This document shows, one piece after another, positions 50,917 through 60,250 of a stretch of 64,000 nt of DNA. Source of the stretch: Rhodocyclaceae bacterium (GTDB lineage Bacteria; Pseudomonadota; Gammaproteobacteria; Burkholderiales; Rhodocyclaceae); assembly GCA_026646875.1 (NCBI GenBank), contig JAPKHL010000012.1, forward strand, positions 1 to 64,000. Reading direction: 5' to 3'. The notes beneath the pieces are model-generated. The model worked only from the letters and a program-made list of their open reading frames with translations. It ran no database searches and was not told where the DNA came from. The translations under genes and the position numbers were made by a program. Position 1 is the stretch's first letter. Every line of letters starts with the position of its first letter.

Positions 50917-53900
50917 CCCCGCCGGAACCGGGGGCAGCGGCGACCAGCCGGTTGCGCCCGCCCCCCTTGGCGGCGTAGAGCGCCCGGTCGGCCCCCCGGA
51001 TCACGTCATCGCCGACGGTTTCCGGGCCGGGCCGAACGGTATGGCAACCGACGCTGATCGTGACGATCGCATGCCCGTCATTCCCGGCGTGGGTAATGGC
51101 CAGCTCGGCGACCGCCTGACGCATGCGCTCCCCCAGTCCCGCCGCCTCGTCGGCGCCCGTGGCCGGCAGCAGGACGACGAATTCCTCCCCGCCGTAGCGG
51201 GCGACCAGATCGGTGGCGCGGACGAAGACGGAAGCGATGGCCGCCGCCGCTCGCTGCAGGCAGCGGTCGCCGGCCACATGCCCGTGGCGGTCGTTGTAGC
51301 GCTTGAAATTGTCGAGATCGCAGATCAGCAGCGAGAGCGGCTGCCCGTGCCGGGCGCAACGACCGAGTTCATAATCGAGCCGCTCGCTGAAATGGCGGCG
51401 GTTGGCCAGTCCGGTCAGCGGATCGGTGTTGGCGCGCGCTTCCAGCTGCCGGTTTGCCTCGTGCAGCTGCGCGTAGGCTGCCTCGAGCTTCTGGCTCGAG
51501 GCCTGCAGTTCGGCGTTCAGGCGCTCCTGCTCGGCGAGCGAGGCCCGCAATTCCCGGGTACGTTCCGCAACGCGCTCCTCCAGCTGTCCATACAGCCGCG
51601 CATTTTCGATCGAAATCGCCGCCTGCGCCGCGATCAGCCGCAACAAGTCGAGATGTCCGGGAGAGAACGCACCCGCCATCAGATTGTTTTCCAGGTAGAG
51701 CAGGCCGACCAGCTTGCCCTGTCGGAGAATCGGCTCGCAGAGAACCGACAGCGGCTGTTCGCGCAGGAAATACGGATCGCGTTCGAACGGCGTCGGCTGC
51801 CGCGCATCGTCGATCACCGCACTGCGGCCGGAACGCGCGACGTACTGGATCAACGTGCGCGGAAGCGCCGGACAGGACTCGATCGGCGTGGCTCCGACGA
51901 CAATCGCGATCCGCTCGCCCGCAGTGCCGGACGCCTCCACCGAGAGGGTATCGTCCCGCTTCAGGATCAGGGTCGCACGCTGTGCGCCGCCGTGCTCGAT
52001 GACGAGACACAGCAGGGTCGACACCAGGCGGTCAAGGACGATCTCGCCCGAAATCGCCAGGGACGCCTGGGTCAGCGCCTGCTGGTCGAAGGTGGCACCG
52101 ATCGACGTGTCGGTCGTCCCGGTCGAACGCGAGGCAGAGGTGCGCGCTGCCGGCACGATCACTCCGGCAGCGCGCGCCCCCTGGCCGCCCCGCAGGCTGG
52201 CAACCTTGCCGCCCGCGCCCCAGCGCTCGTAGAGCCGGAGCGCCTGACGCTGGTAGAAGGAAGCCAGGCGCTCGCGGCCTTCCCGCCGGTAGTGCGCGGC
52301 GGCTCTCTCGTTCGCCAGGGCTTCCTCGTGCAGGAATCCGCTTTCCCGGGCCAGGTCGATCGCCTGCTCGAACAGGCGTGCCGCCGGCTCCGGCTTGCCG
52401 GCCAGCCCCAGCCGCTCCGCTTCGACCAGGCACCACTGGTGACGATGATTGGCCGGCGAATGCTGCGCCCAGCGCGCCAGACGCTTCTGATTGGCGGCCA
52501 CCCGGCGCAGTCCGGTACGTCGCTGCCCTCCCCTCGCAGCCGCGATCCCGGCGAGCAGGAGCAGCGATTCGTGAAAATGGAACAAGGCCTGCGCGTACAT
52601 ACCGGTACCGGCAGCCAGCCGGGCGCGCGCCTCGCGCGCATAGACCAGTCCTGCCGCGGTATCGCCGAAGAAGCTGGCCAGCGTCAGCTTGGCGCAGTAC
52701 AGGAGGAACAGCGTGCTGTGATCGTTGACCCGGAGATGCTGGGGCAGATTCGCCGCCTCGTCGTAGGCCGGTCCCGCCAGCACATGGGGCGTTTCGCCCC
52801 CGCGGGAAAGGTTGCAGGCGGTCTGCCACCAGATGTCGTGCCAGAACAGCGACGAACCGACGTCAAAACGGGTCAGGTCGCGATGCGCCCGCTCCATCTC
52901 GGGAAGCAGCTCGTCGAGCGGCGTACCGCAGTGAAAACGCATCTGCATCTCGTTGTTGCGGGCATAGGAGGCATACTCGAAATCCCCCTTCTCCAGCGAC
53001 ACGGCATAGGCCTGGGTGAGCAGGGGCAGCGACTCGCGCAGCGGATGGCGGTATTTGTGGACGATCCAGCCGGCGAAGAAGAGCGGCTGCTGCAGCTTGA
53101 GGTCATGCCGGCGGGCCAACTCGATGGCGAATTCGCCGAACACGACGCCGGCCTCGATGTCGCCGAGCAGCGCGCATTCGGTGATGCCCCACCACGACAG
53201 GCCGTAACCGGCGTTCGGCGAATACCCGTGCGCCAGGGTCTCGCGGACCATCTGGAAAACGACCAGCGCGAGCAGGTCCGGCGCGGTCCAGTAAGCGGGC
53301 GGCAGCAGCAGTCCGAGCAGATCCATGGTCGCCAAGCGGACCGGATCGGTCATCGCCGGCAGGCCGTGCAGGTCGGTGAAGGACTGGCGCCGGATGGCCA
53401 GGCGGGTGCGGGCGAGGTGCAGCAGGACGCGCGCCTTGCCGGGCGTGCGCGAAAGCTCGGTGCCGAGCAGGCGCAGGGCGGAGAGGCCGACATCGACCGC
53501 CTCGGAAAGACGGTTCTGCGCGACATAGGCCTGCAGGCGGATGCGCAGCGCGGCCACCCGTGCCAGCGGCGCCCACACATGGGCGAGATACTCGTCCAGC
53601 CAGGACTCCATGTCGGCATAGCGCTTGCAGAGCAGCGCGGCATCGGCAGCGGCGAGCAGCAGGGCGGCGGAAGCCTCCGGCCTCGCCTGCCAGCCATCCG
53701 TCTCGCGCAGCTCAACCGCGCAGCGCAGATAGTTCAGCGCGGTGGCCGGATCGGCCGCCAGGCGAGCTCGCTGGCCGGCCGCCAGGTTGATGTCGCAGAG
53801 TTCGCGCCGCTGCGCGGCGGTCTCGATCAGACGCCGGCCGGCATTGAACTGGTTGGCGATATCGAAGATGTGCCGGGCGCGCCGCTGCGGATCGGATTCG

Positions 53901-56026
53901 GCAAGCCAGGTGCGGGCAATCTCGAAATGGACGCGTTCGCGCTGTGCGGGGTCGATGAGCCCGTAGGCCGCCTGCCGGACCCGATCATGGACGAACTGAT
54001 AGAGCACCGGTGCGGTGTTGTCCTGCTGGCGCGCGAAACGGTAGTTCGAGCCGAGCGGGACGATGATGCCTTCCTGCAGCGCCGGCTCGAGCGCGCTTGC
54101 CGCATGGTGCGCCTGCTGCCCGAGGATTTCCGCCAGCGTGCGCAGGCGAAAGCGGTCGCCGATGCACGCCGCATGAACGAGGGCATCCTGCGTTGCTTCC
54201 GGCAAGGAACGGATGCGCCCGGCCATCAGATGGAGGACGTTGTCGGAAAGACTGGCGGCAGCCATCTTTTCGGCATCCCAGGTCCAGCCGGACGAACTCC
54301 GTTCGAAGCGGAGGATCGAGCGGTCGTGCAGGTCGTGCAACAGCTGGATCAGGAAAAAGGCGTTGCCGAGCGTCTTCTCGTAGACCAGCCGCGACAGCTC
54401 GTCGAGGCCCTGTGCGCCGACCAGGGCCTCACCCACCAGCTGCTGGACGTCTGGCGGCGCCAGCGGGCCGATCTCGACAGTAACGATTTCGGTGCCGGCC
54501 CGGGCGATTTCGTTCAGCACGGCGTGCAGTGGATGCGATGCATCCACCTCGCTATCGCGGTAGGCCCCGAGCACCAGCAGGTGCTCGCAGTCGCCGGAGA
54601 GCACGAAACGCAACAGCGCGAGCGACCCCGCGTCGGCCCACTGCCAGTCGTCGATGAAAACCACCAGCGGGTTGTCCGCGACGCTGATGGCCTTGATGAA
54701 CCGGCCGAAAACATAGTTGAGACGGTTCGCCGCCTGTTCGCCGGCCAGGGGCGGCACCTCCGGCTGCGGACCGACGATCAGCTCGATCGACGGCACCACA
54801 TCGGTCAGCACGCGCCCGAGGCTGCCGAGAGCCTCCTGGATACGCGCGCGCCAGCGGGCGAGCACCAGCTCGTCCTCCTGCAGGAGCAGGGTGCACAGGT
54901 CGTGGAAAGCCAGGGTCCAGGGATAGAACGGGACATCGCGCTGGAACTGGTCGAACTTGCCGGAAACGAAATTCCCGTGCCGGGCGGTCAGCGGCTTGTA
55001 GACCTCTCGCACCAGCGCGCTCTTGCCGACCCCCGGCGCGCCGGTGACCAGCAGCAGGCGCGCCGGACCGCTCGCCGCCCGATCGAAGGTGGCGAGGATC
55101 GTCGCCAGCTCCTCGGCACGACCGAACAGCTTCTGCGGAATATGCAGGCACGTCGGGACATCGGCGGTGGCCAGCGGAAACGGCGCGACGGTCCCGCACC
55201 CGCGCAGGGCCGTCAGGCAGCGGGCAAGGTCCTCGCGGACCCCCCAGGCACTCTGGTAGCGATCGTCCGCCATTTTCTCGAGCAGGCGCATCACGATCCG
55301 CGAAACCGCCTCGGGAACAGCGGGAGATATCCGGTGCGGCGCGGGCGGCGTCAGCGCGATGTGGGCGTGCACCATCTCGATGCCGGCGCGGTCGGGAAAC
55401 GGCAGCGCCCCGGTCAGCAGCTCGTAGAGCGTGACACCGAAGGCGTACAGGTCGGCGCGGTGATCGAGCCGGCGATTGATCCGCCCCGTCTGTTCCGGCG
55501 CGGTGTAGGCGAGCGTGCCCTCCAGCTGGGTCGGACTGAGGAACTCCTGCTGTTCCTGGTTGAGCTGCGAGGCGACCTCGAAGTCGATGATGCGCAATTC
55601 GCCGCTCGTCTCGTTCCAGACGATGTTGGCCGGGTTGATGTCCTTGTGGATGATCCGTCGCTCGTGGATGGCGCCGATCGCCTCGGCGATCGCAATCGCC
55701 ACCTCGAGGCCGCGCGCCAGTCCGAAGGCCCCCCGCTCGAGAATGCGGTCGAGGGAAACACCACCGATATCCTCCGCGACGATGGCGACGCCACCGGGCA
55801 GATCGAGCAGGTCGTAGACCCCGATCACGCCCGGCGTCCCCGCCAGCGAGCGGGTGATTTCGAATTCGCGCCGGCAGCGGCGGATCGCCTCGCCGTCGGC
55901 CTGCGGGTCGGAAAACAGCTTGAGGACGACGGCCCGGCCATCTTCCTGCCGATGCGCGCGGAAGACCTGGGTGCCCCGGCAGGCATACAATTCCTCGCCG
56001 AGGACGAAGCCGGGCGCGGTCGTCAC
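50885..56026 (-). CDS. Giant Ser/Thr kinase-AAA-TPR-GAF-diguanylate cyclase protein
   Basis: GTG 56026, with GGAGG seven bases away, is preferred over the track TTG at 56044, giving 1713 residues. A protein kinase domain (1-270) has HKDINPAN in the catalytic loop and DFE in place of DFG. An AAA-type NTPase follows (VTGAPGVGKSALV near 332), then a long helical TPR-like middle (about 600-1300), a GAF domain (about 1340-1480), a coiled coil and a GGDEF domain with an intact YGGEEF site (about 1609). It therefore probably makes c-di-GMP in response to a signal through the kinase and GAF. The DFE change may weaken kinase activity. It appears to share its strand and perhaps message with the condensation-fold gene. 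Confidence 0.85.
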   Translation of the reverse strand: MTTAPGFVLGEELYACRGTQVFRAHRQEDGRAVVLKLFSDPQADGEAIRRCRREFEITRSLAGTPGVIGVYDLLDLPGGVAIVAEDIGGVSLDRILERGAFGLARGLEVAIAIAEAIGAIHERRIIHKDINPANIVWNETSGELRIIDFEVASQLNQEQQEFLSPTQLEGTLAYTAPEQTGRINRRLDHRADLYAFGVTLYELLTGALPFPDRAGIEMVHAHIALTPPAPHRISPAVPEAVSRIVMRLLEKMADDRYQSAWGVREDLARCLTALRGCGTVAPFPLATADVPTCLHIPQKLFGRAEELATILATFDRAASGPARLLLVTGAPGVGKSALVREVYKPLTARHGNFVSGKFDQFQRDVPFYPWTLAFHDLCTLLLQEDELVLARWRARIQEALGSLGRVLTDVVPSIELIVGPQPEVPPLAGEQAANRLNYVFGRFIKAISVADNPLVVFIDDWQWADAGSLALLRFVLSGDCEHLLVLGAYRDSEVDASHPLHAVLNEIARAGTEIVTVEIGPLAPPDVQQLVGEALVGAQGLDELSRLVYEKTLGNAFFLIQLLHDLHDRSILRFERSSSGWTWDAEKMAAASLSDNVLHLMAGRIRSLPEATQDALVHAACIGDRFRLRTLAEILGQQAHHAASALEPALQEGIIVPLGSNYRFARQQDNTAPVLYQFVHDRVRQAAYGLIDPAQRERVHFEIARTWLAESDPQRRARHIFDIANQFNAGRRLIETAAQRRELCDINLAAGQRARLAADPATALNYLRCAVELRETDGWQARPEASAALLLAAADAALLCKRYADMESWLDEYLAHVWAPLARVAALRIRLQAYVAQNRLSEAVDVGLSALRLLGTELSRTPGKARVLLHLARTRLAIRRQSFTDLHGLPAMTDPVRLATMDLLGLLLPPAYWTAPDLLALVVFQMVRETLAHGYSPNAGYGLSWWGITECALLGDIEAGVVFGEFAIELARRHDLKLQQPLFFAGWIVHKYRHPLRESLPLLTQAYAVSLEKGDFEYASYARNNEMQMRFHCGTPLDELLPEMERAHRDLTRFDVGSSLFWHDIWWQTACNLSRGGETPHVLAGPAYDEAANLPQHLRVNDHSTLFLLYCAKLTLASFFGDTAAGLVYAREARARLAAGTGMYAQALFHFHESLLLLAGIAAARGGQRRTGLRRVAANQKRLARWAQHSPANHRHQWCLVEAERLGLAGKPEPAARLFEQAIDLARESGFLHEEALANERAAAHYRREGRERLASFYQRQALRLYERWGAGGKVASLRGGQGARAAGVIVPAARTSASRSTGTTDTSIGATFDQQALTQASLAISGEIVLDRLVSTLLCLVIEHGGAQRATLILKRDDTLSVEASGTAGERIAIVVGATPIESCPALPRTLIQYVARSGRSAVIDDARQPTPFERDPYFLREQPLSVLCEPILRQGKLVGLLYLENNLMAGAFSPGHLDLLRLIAAQAAISIENARLYGQLEERVAERTRELRASLAEQERLNAELQASSQKLEAAYAQLHEANRQLEARANTDPLTGLANRRHFSERLDYELGRCARHGQPLSLLICDLDNFKRYNDRHGHVAGDRCLQRAAAAIASVFVRATDLVARYGGEEFVVLLPATGADEAAGLGERMRQAVAELAITHAGNDGHAIVTISVGCHTVRPGPETVGDDVIRGADRALYAAKGGGRNRLVAAAPGSGGVSRVSSDSPW

Positions 56027-56065
56027 CTCGCCGCCTCCCGGCAAGGCCCCGGCACGCGGGGGCGA

Positions 56066-57436
56066 TCAGTCCACCGGCACGGCATCGAAAACCTCGGCGA
56101 CATGTGCGGCAAATGCCGCATTCTCCGCATCCGCCCGCAGCGAGGGGAAAAAGGACAGGCAGACCTCGTCCGGTGCCGACAGATTGATCACCAGGATAGG
56201 CCGGTTGACCAGCACGGCCCCCAGGGTATCGCGCGGATCGATGTTGACGCCGCTCTGGTGGCGGAGGGAACGGCAACCGCGCAGATAATCCGGCGTTTCC
56301 AGGAAGGTGTAGTTGTTCCAGCTGGTGACGACGAACGACAGGGCGTCGTCGACGGTGCCGACCGCACCCGCGCGGACGGCATCCTCGACGGCGCGGAAGA
56401 GGCTGACGTCGATCCGCCCGTCCTTGATCCGGCGCGTCCGCTCATGGATCTGGCGGGCAATTTCCTCGACCGGGCGTTCGCCCGCCACGGACACCGGAAC
56501 AAAGGCGATGTAATTGCCGCAATGCGTCGCGCGCATCTCGGGCGGCAGCAGGTCGGAAAGCATCTTGAAGCTGATCGTCTGCTCCTCCGGCAGGCTCCGC
56601 CCGCTGCGATTGAGGGCGTGCAATCCCTTGGCCAGCGCGGCGCAGATCACCGCGTTGCGGGTCACCTCCGGGGCATGCGCGCGGCAGCGCGCCAGCAGCC
56701 CGCCGAGCCGGAAGAAGCGGACGATCGGCGGACGCCTTGCGCGCCGGTGCGCCAGCAGGCAGTCGGGCACCTCGGCAAGGGGAATCGCGTAGCCTCCGTC
56801 ATCGGCGACGCGATAGTCGGCCAGCGCGGAAAGATTCTCCCGGTGCCGCGCGTCATCCAGCCCCAGCGTCTCGACGACCCGGTCGCCCGGCACCGTGCGC
56901 AGGGCGCGCACCGCCGCCTCGATCGCGGCCTGCCGCGCACTGTCTCCGTCGAGTCCGGCGTTGTAGTGCTCGATCATCCGGTTGAACAGGAACTCCGCGC
57001 TGCGCGCATCGAGATAGGTATGCTCGCTGGTCTGCGCGATCAGGAACTCGTCGCTGCCGCGTCGACGCAGGACGGCAAGCGCCATCGGACAATGCGCTCC
57101 GTCGGCGGCGAGATCGAGACTGTCGCGGCACCAGGCGCCGAAGGCCTGATCGAGATCGTCGCAGTCGATCGCCCGGAAGGACGGAGACAGCGCATCGGCG
57201 GGTCGCCATGCATAGTCGGTCTGGGCCGAGAAGTGCAAGCGGTGCGCGAACTTGTCCACCGCACCGGCGACGGCGCGAAAACTGGCCTCCAGGCGCTCCG
57301 CATCGAGCACCCCGGAAAAGCGGTAGCCGCTGGTGAAATAGATGTTGGCCCGGTTCATCAGGCATTCGAGCCCGATCGGACCGACCGGCCCGGTCGTGCC
57401 CACCGGGCCGATGGATTCTGCGCTGGCGCTGGTCAC
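56066..57436 (-). CDS. Stand-alone condensation-fold acyltransferase
   Basis: GTG 57436 (AAGGGGG five bases before) gives 456 residues; ATG 57517 or 57358 are alternatives. The protein has two chloramphenicol-acetyltransferase-type halves with the active-site histidine motif HTYLD (HxxxD) and a second-half GNYIAFVPVSV, as in NRPS condensation domains, PapA proteins and wax-ester synthases. No carrier protein or polyketide gene is nearby. A short GPVGTTGPVGPIG stretch precedes the domain and is probably just a flexible linker. It likely transfers an acyl group to an unknown alcohol or amine. It is 39 bp upstream of the kinase-GGDEF gene, so the two may be co-regulated. Confidence 0.7.
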   Translation of the reverse strand: MTSASAESIGPVGTTGPVGPIGLECLMNRANIYFTSGYRFSGVLDAERLEASFRAVAGAVDKFAHRLHFSAQTDYAWRPADALSPSFRAIDCDDLDQAFGAWCRDSLDLAADGAHCPMALAVLRRRGSDEFLIAQTSEHTYLDARSAEFLFNRMIEHYNAGLDGDSARQAAIEAAVRALRTVPGDRVVETLGLDDARHRENLSALADYRVADDGGYAIPLAEVPDCLLAHRRARRPPIVRFFRLGGLLARCRAHAPEVTRNAVICAALAKGLHALNRSGRSLPEEQTISFKMLSDLLPPEMRATHCGNYIAFVPVSVAGERPVEEIARQIHERTRRIKDGRIDVSLFRAVEDAVRAGAVGTVDDALSFVVTSWNNYTFLETPDYLRGCRSLRHQSGVNIDPRDTLGAVLVNRPILVINLSAPDEVCLSFFPSLRADAENAAFAAHVAEVFDAVPVD

Positions 57437-57587
57437 GGCATCCCCCTTCTTGTTCTGGCCGGCCAATGCGGAATCGCCGGTCCCCCCCGGCTGCCGACAT
57501 CCACCCTGGCGACTCATTCTAGCCACTTTCCCCCGCTGCGTCCGTATCGCATCGCCTGCACCGCTCACGCAGCGCGGCGCCGGGGCT

Positions 57588-58076
57588 TCAGCGCCCCGGG
57601 AAGGGTGCCTCCGGCTCTGCCGGGCAGTTTGCGAGCAAGGCCCGGACGGCGGCCTCGCACAGTTCGAGCACATGCTCGAAGCCGGCCTCGTTACCGTAGT
57701 AGGGGTCAGGGACTTCGGTGCCTGCCAGCGCGGGCACGCAGTCGAGCAACAGGGACAGCCGGTCGTGCCGTGCCGGCGGGCAGATCCGCCGCAGCGCGGC
57801 CAGGTTGGCGCGATCCATGGCGAAGATCCGGTCGAAGCGTTCGAAATCCTCGGGCACCACCTGTCTCGCCCGCAGGCGGGAAAGATCGTAGCCGCGCCGC
57901 GCCGCCACGCGCTGCGCCCGCGCGTCAGGCGCTTCGCCGACGTGATATCCGTGGGTTCCCGCCGAATCCACCTTGATCGCCCCGGCCAGCCCGGAGCGCG
58001 CCGCAAGCGTGCGACAGACCTCCTCGGCCAGGGGGGAACGGCAGATATTGCCCATGCAGACGAAGAGAACGCGCAC
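57588..58076 (-). CDS. Low-molecular-weight protein-tyrosine phosphatase
   Basis: The 162-residue protein has the CxGNICRSP loop near the N terminus (VCMGNICRSPLAEE) and the general-acid loop DPYYG. It removes phosphate from tyrosines; in bacteria it often acts on polysaccharide-synthesis kinases. No BY-kinase gene is next to it. Full length, catalytic residues intact. It lies next to a tRNA gene. Confidence 0.9.
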   Translation of the reverse strand: MRVLFVCMGNICRSPLAEEVCRTLAARSGLAGAIKVDSAGTHGYHVGEAPDARAQRVAARRGYDLSRLRARQVVPEDFERFDRIFAMDRANLAALRRICPPARHDRLSLLLDCVPALAGTEVPDPYYGNEAGFEHVLELCEAAVRALLANCPAEPEAPFPGR

Positions 58077-58167
58077 GCCTTGCTCCGTACTCCGCCGGCA
58101 GCGGAGGATGAAAGCGGGGAAAAGGGGAAGGAAAAAAGAGGAAAGGGAGTTCCGCCTGTCGCAGGAA

Positions 58168-58241
58168 TGGTGCCCCCGGTCGGAATCGAACCAACACCTG
58201 ATGCTTACAAGGCAACTGCACGACCTTCATGCTACGGGGGC
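58168..58241 (-). tRNA. tRNA-Thr (UGU), atypical
   Basis: Read on the minus strand this is a 74-base cloverleaf: acceptor GCCCCCG/CGGGGGC, discriminator A, encoded CCA, T-arm GTTGG-TTCGATT-CCGAC, anticodon loop CTTGTAA (UGU), D-arm GCAT-GAAGGTC-GTGC. G1:C72, C2:G71 and the G35/U36 anticodon bases agree with threonine identity. Odd points are G instead of A at position 14, C at 21 and a U-U mismatch in the anticodon stem. It may be a specialised or weakly functional tRNA. The ORF track cannot show it. Confidence 0.75.
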
Positions 58242-58401
58242 GCGGCCGCGCGGGCCGAGGGCGGATTATAGCCGAACCTCCCGCGCCTCCCAACGATCGC
58301 GCGGGATTCGTCGGGAATACCGCCGGAACGGACGGCGCACCGCTTCCTGAGCCCCGCCCAAGCCGCTAGAATCGCACGACAACTCCAGCCGACGCGGATC
58401 G
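58242..58401 (+). promoter_or_regulatory. Upstream region of the diguanylate cyclase gene
   Basis: TAGAAT (58367-58372) lies 30 bp before the ATG, with a weak TTCCTG 17 bp upstream of it as a possible -35. No other gene was seen in this gap. Confidence 0.35.
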
Positions 58402-60192
58402 ATGCCCACCCTCTCCAACCCCTCAGAAATCGCCCGCGAGGCCCTGCGGCAGCTGGCCGCGCGGCGGATGCCTCCCTCCCCGGACAACTACCGCGCCCTC
58501 TACCATGAAATCGCCGGCACCGTGGATCGCAGCGGCGATGCCGCCAGCGAGCGCGAATTCCGGGCACTGCTTGCCGCCCTGCCAAGGGAGGAGCCGCTGC
58601 AGCAGCGCCTGGTGCGGGAGCTCGAGCAGACCCTCAGGAACAACGATGCGGCCGGATTCCGCAAGATCCTCGCGGAGTTCGTGCGGACACACAGCGCCGA
58701 CGACCAGCTCGGCTGGAGCGAACTGATCGCCGATCTGCTGCGCCAGTGGGAGGCCAAACAGAGCGGCCTGACGCCCGGGCGCAAGCGCGAAGCGCTCGAG
58801 CATGTCCTGGGCGGTGCCGCCAGCAACAACGAGCTGCTTTTCGGGCGCCTGCAGAATCTCGTCCGCTCGTGGTCGCAGAACCCCGCCGCTCCGGAAACTC
58901 CGCTGGTCGACGAAGACTCCGGCACGTCGCCGGGAACGTCCGGATCGCCGGAATCGGTCGCTGCTGCCGGAGCGCCGCCGGGCCGCACCGGCGCCCAGCT
59001 GACCGAACTGCGGGAGCTGTTCGCGTTCACGCTGGAAGCGGCGGTAGCGGCGCAGCTGGCCGAGGAACCCGAGCTCGCCGCCGACGCCCGCCATCTTGCC
59101 GCTGCGGTGCGCAGCGCCGGCACACCGAAGGCGATGGAAACGCTGCTCGGCAACATCAAGCGCTTCGCCTTCCGCCTCGAACTGCTGGCGGAGGACCGCA
59201 ACGAGCTGCGCACCGGGCTGCTGCAGCTCCTGCAACTGCTGATCGAGAACGTCGGCGAACTGGTCATCGACGACCGCTGGCTGCAGGGACAGATCGCCAT
59301 CGTCCGCGATATCGTCGCGCAGCCGCTCAACCTGCGCGCCATCGACGACGCCGAGCGACGCATCAGGGAAGTCATCTACAAGCAGAGCCAGCTCAAGCAG
59401 AGTCTCAACGATGCGCGCGAAGCGCTGAAGAACATGCTTGCCGGTTTCGTGGACCAACTCGCCGAATTCGCCGACTCGACCTCCGATTATCACGACAAGA
59501 TCGAGGTCTGCGCGGAAAAGATCAGCAAGGCCGAGAACATCACCCAGCTCGAGGACGTACTGGCCGAGGTGATGCGCGAAACCCGCGTCGTCCAGCTCAA
59601 CGCACAGCGCTCGCGCGACGAACTGCACGCCGCGCGGCTGCGCGTGCAGGAAACCGAACGGCGCATCGGCGAACTGCAGGCCGAACTCGACAAGGCCAGT
59701 CTGCTGGTGCGCCACGACCAGCTGACCGGCGCGCTCAACCGCCGCGGGCTGGAGGAAGCCTTCGCCAAGGAAACCGCGCGCGCCGGGCGGCGTCGCTCGC
59801 CCCTGTGCGTCGCCCTGCTCGACATCGACAATTTCAAGAAGCTCAACGACACCCTCGGGCACGATGCCGGCGACGCCGCGCTGGTGCACCTGTGCACGGT
59901 CATCCGCGAGGCGCTGCGCCCGCAGGACACGGTGGCCCGGCTCGGCGGCGAGGAGTTCATCATCCTGCTGCCGGACACACCGCTCGCCGACGCCGGCCGC
60001 GCCCTCGTCCGCCTGCAGCGCGAACTGACCCGCCGCTTCTTCCTGCACAACAACGAAAAGCTGCTGATCACCTTCAGCGCCGGCGTCACCGAGCTCCGGA
60101 CCGATGACGACCAGGCCAGCATCACCAAGCGCGCCGACGAGGCCATGTACCAGGCCAAGCAGACGGGAAAGAACCGGGTCGTTTCAGTGTAA
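58402..60192 (+). CDS. Diguanylate cyclase with long helical sensor region
   Basis: The 596-residue protein has an N-terminal helical region (about 1-150), a linker rich in Ser/Pro/Gly, another helical region with coiled coil (about 190-430) and a C-terminal GGDEF domain with an intact LGGEEF site (about 514). Metal- and GTP-binding residues look present (DIDNFKKLNDTLGHDAGD). It should make c-di-GMP in the cytoplasm. No membrane segment is apparent. It precedes the pseudaminic-acid genes by 58 bp and could be co-transcribed, linking c-di-GMP to flagellar glycosylation. Confidence 0.85.
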   Translation: MPTLSNPSEIAREALRQLAARRMPPSPDNYRALYHEIAGTVDRSGDAASEREFRALLAALPREEPLQQRLVRELEQTLRNNDAAGFRKILAEFVRTHSADDQLGWSELIADLLRQWEAKQSGLTPGRKREALEHVLGGAASNNELLFGRLQNLVRSWSQNPAAPETPLVDEDSGTSPGTSGSPESVAAAGAPPGRTGAQLTELRELFAFTLEAAVAAQLAEEPELAADARHLAAAVRSAGTPKAMETLLGNIKRFAFRLELLAEDRNELRTGLLQLLQLLIENVGELVIDDRWLQGQIAIVRDIVAQPLNLRAIDDAERRIREVIYKQSQLKQSLNDAREALKNMLAGFVDQLAEFADSTSDYHDKIEVCAEKISKAENITQLEDVLAEVMRETRVVQLNAQRSRDELHAARLRVQETERRIGELQAELDKASLLVRHDQLTGALNRRGLEEAFAKETARAGRRRSPLCVALLDIDNFKKLNDTLGHDAGDAALVHLCTVIREALRPQDTVARLGGEEFIILLPDTPLADAGRALVRLQRELTRRFFLHNNEKLLITFSAGVTELRTDDDQASITKRADEAMYQAKQTGKNRVVSV

Positions 60193-60250
60193 AGGCACGA
60201 ACATTGCTTGCCGTCACGCGACGCACCGGACAAAAACGGAGAGGAAAACC

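Noticed and set aside
57370-57420. A collagen-like repeat at the start of the acyltransferase
   Set aside because: GPVGTTGPVGPIG is only about four triplets long, too short for a triple helix.
51041-57976. A 2311-residue plus-strand ORF
   Set aside because: It is the antisense shadow of the kinase-GGDEF and condensation-fold genes. Its composition is Arg/Gln/His-rich with no domain, as expected from GC-rich antisense frames.
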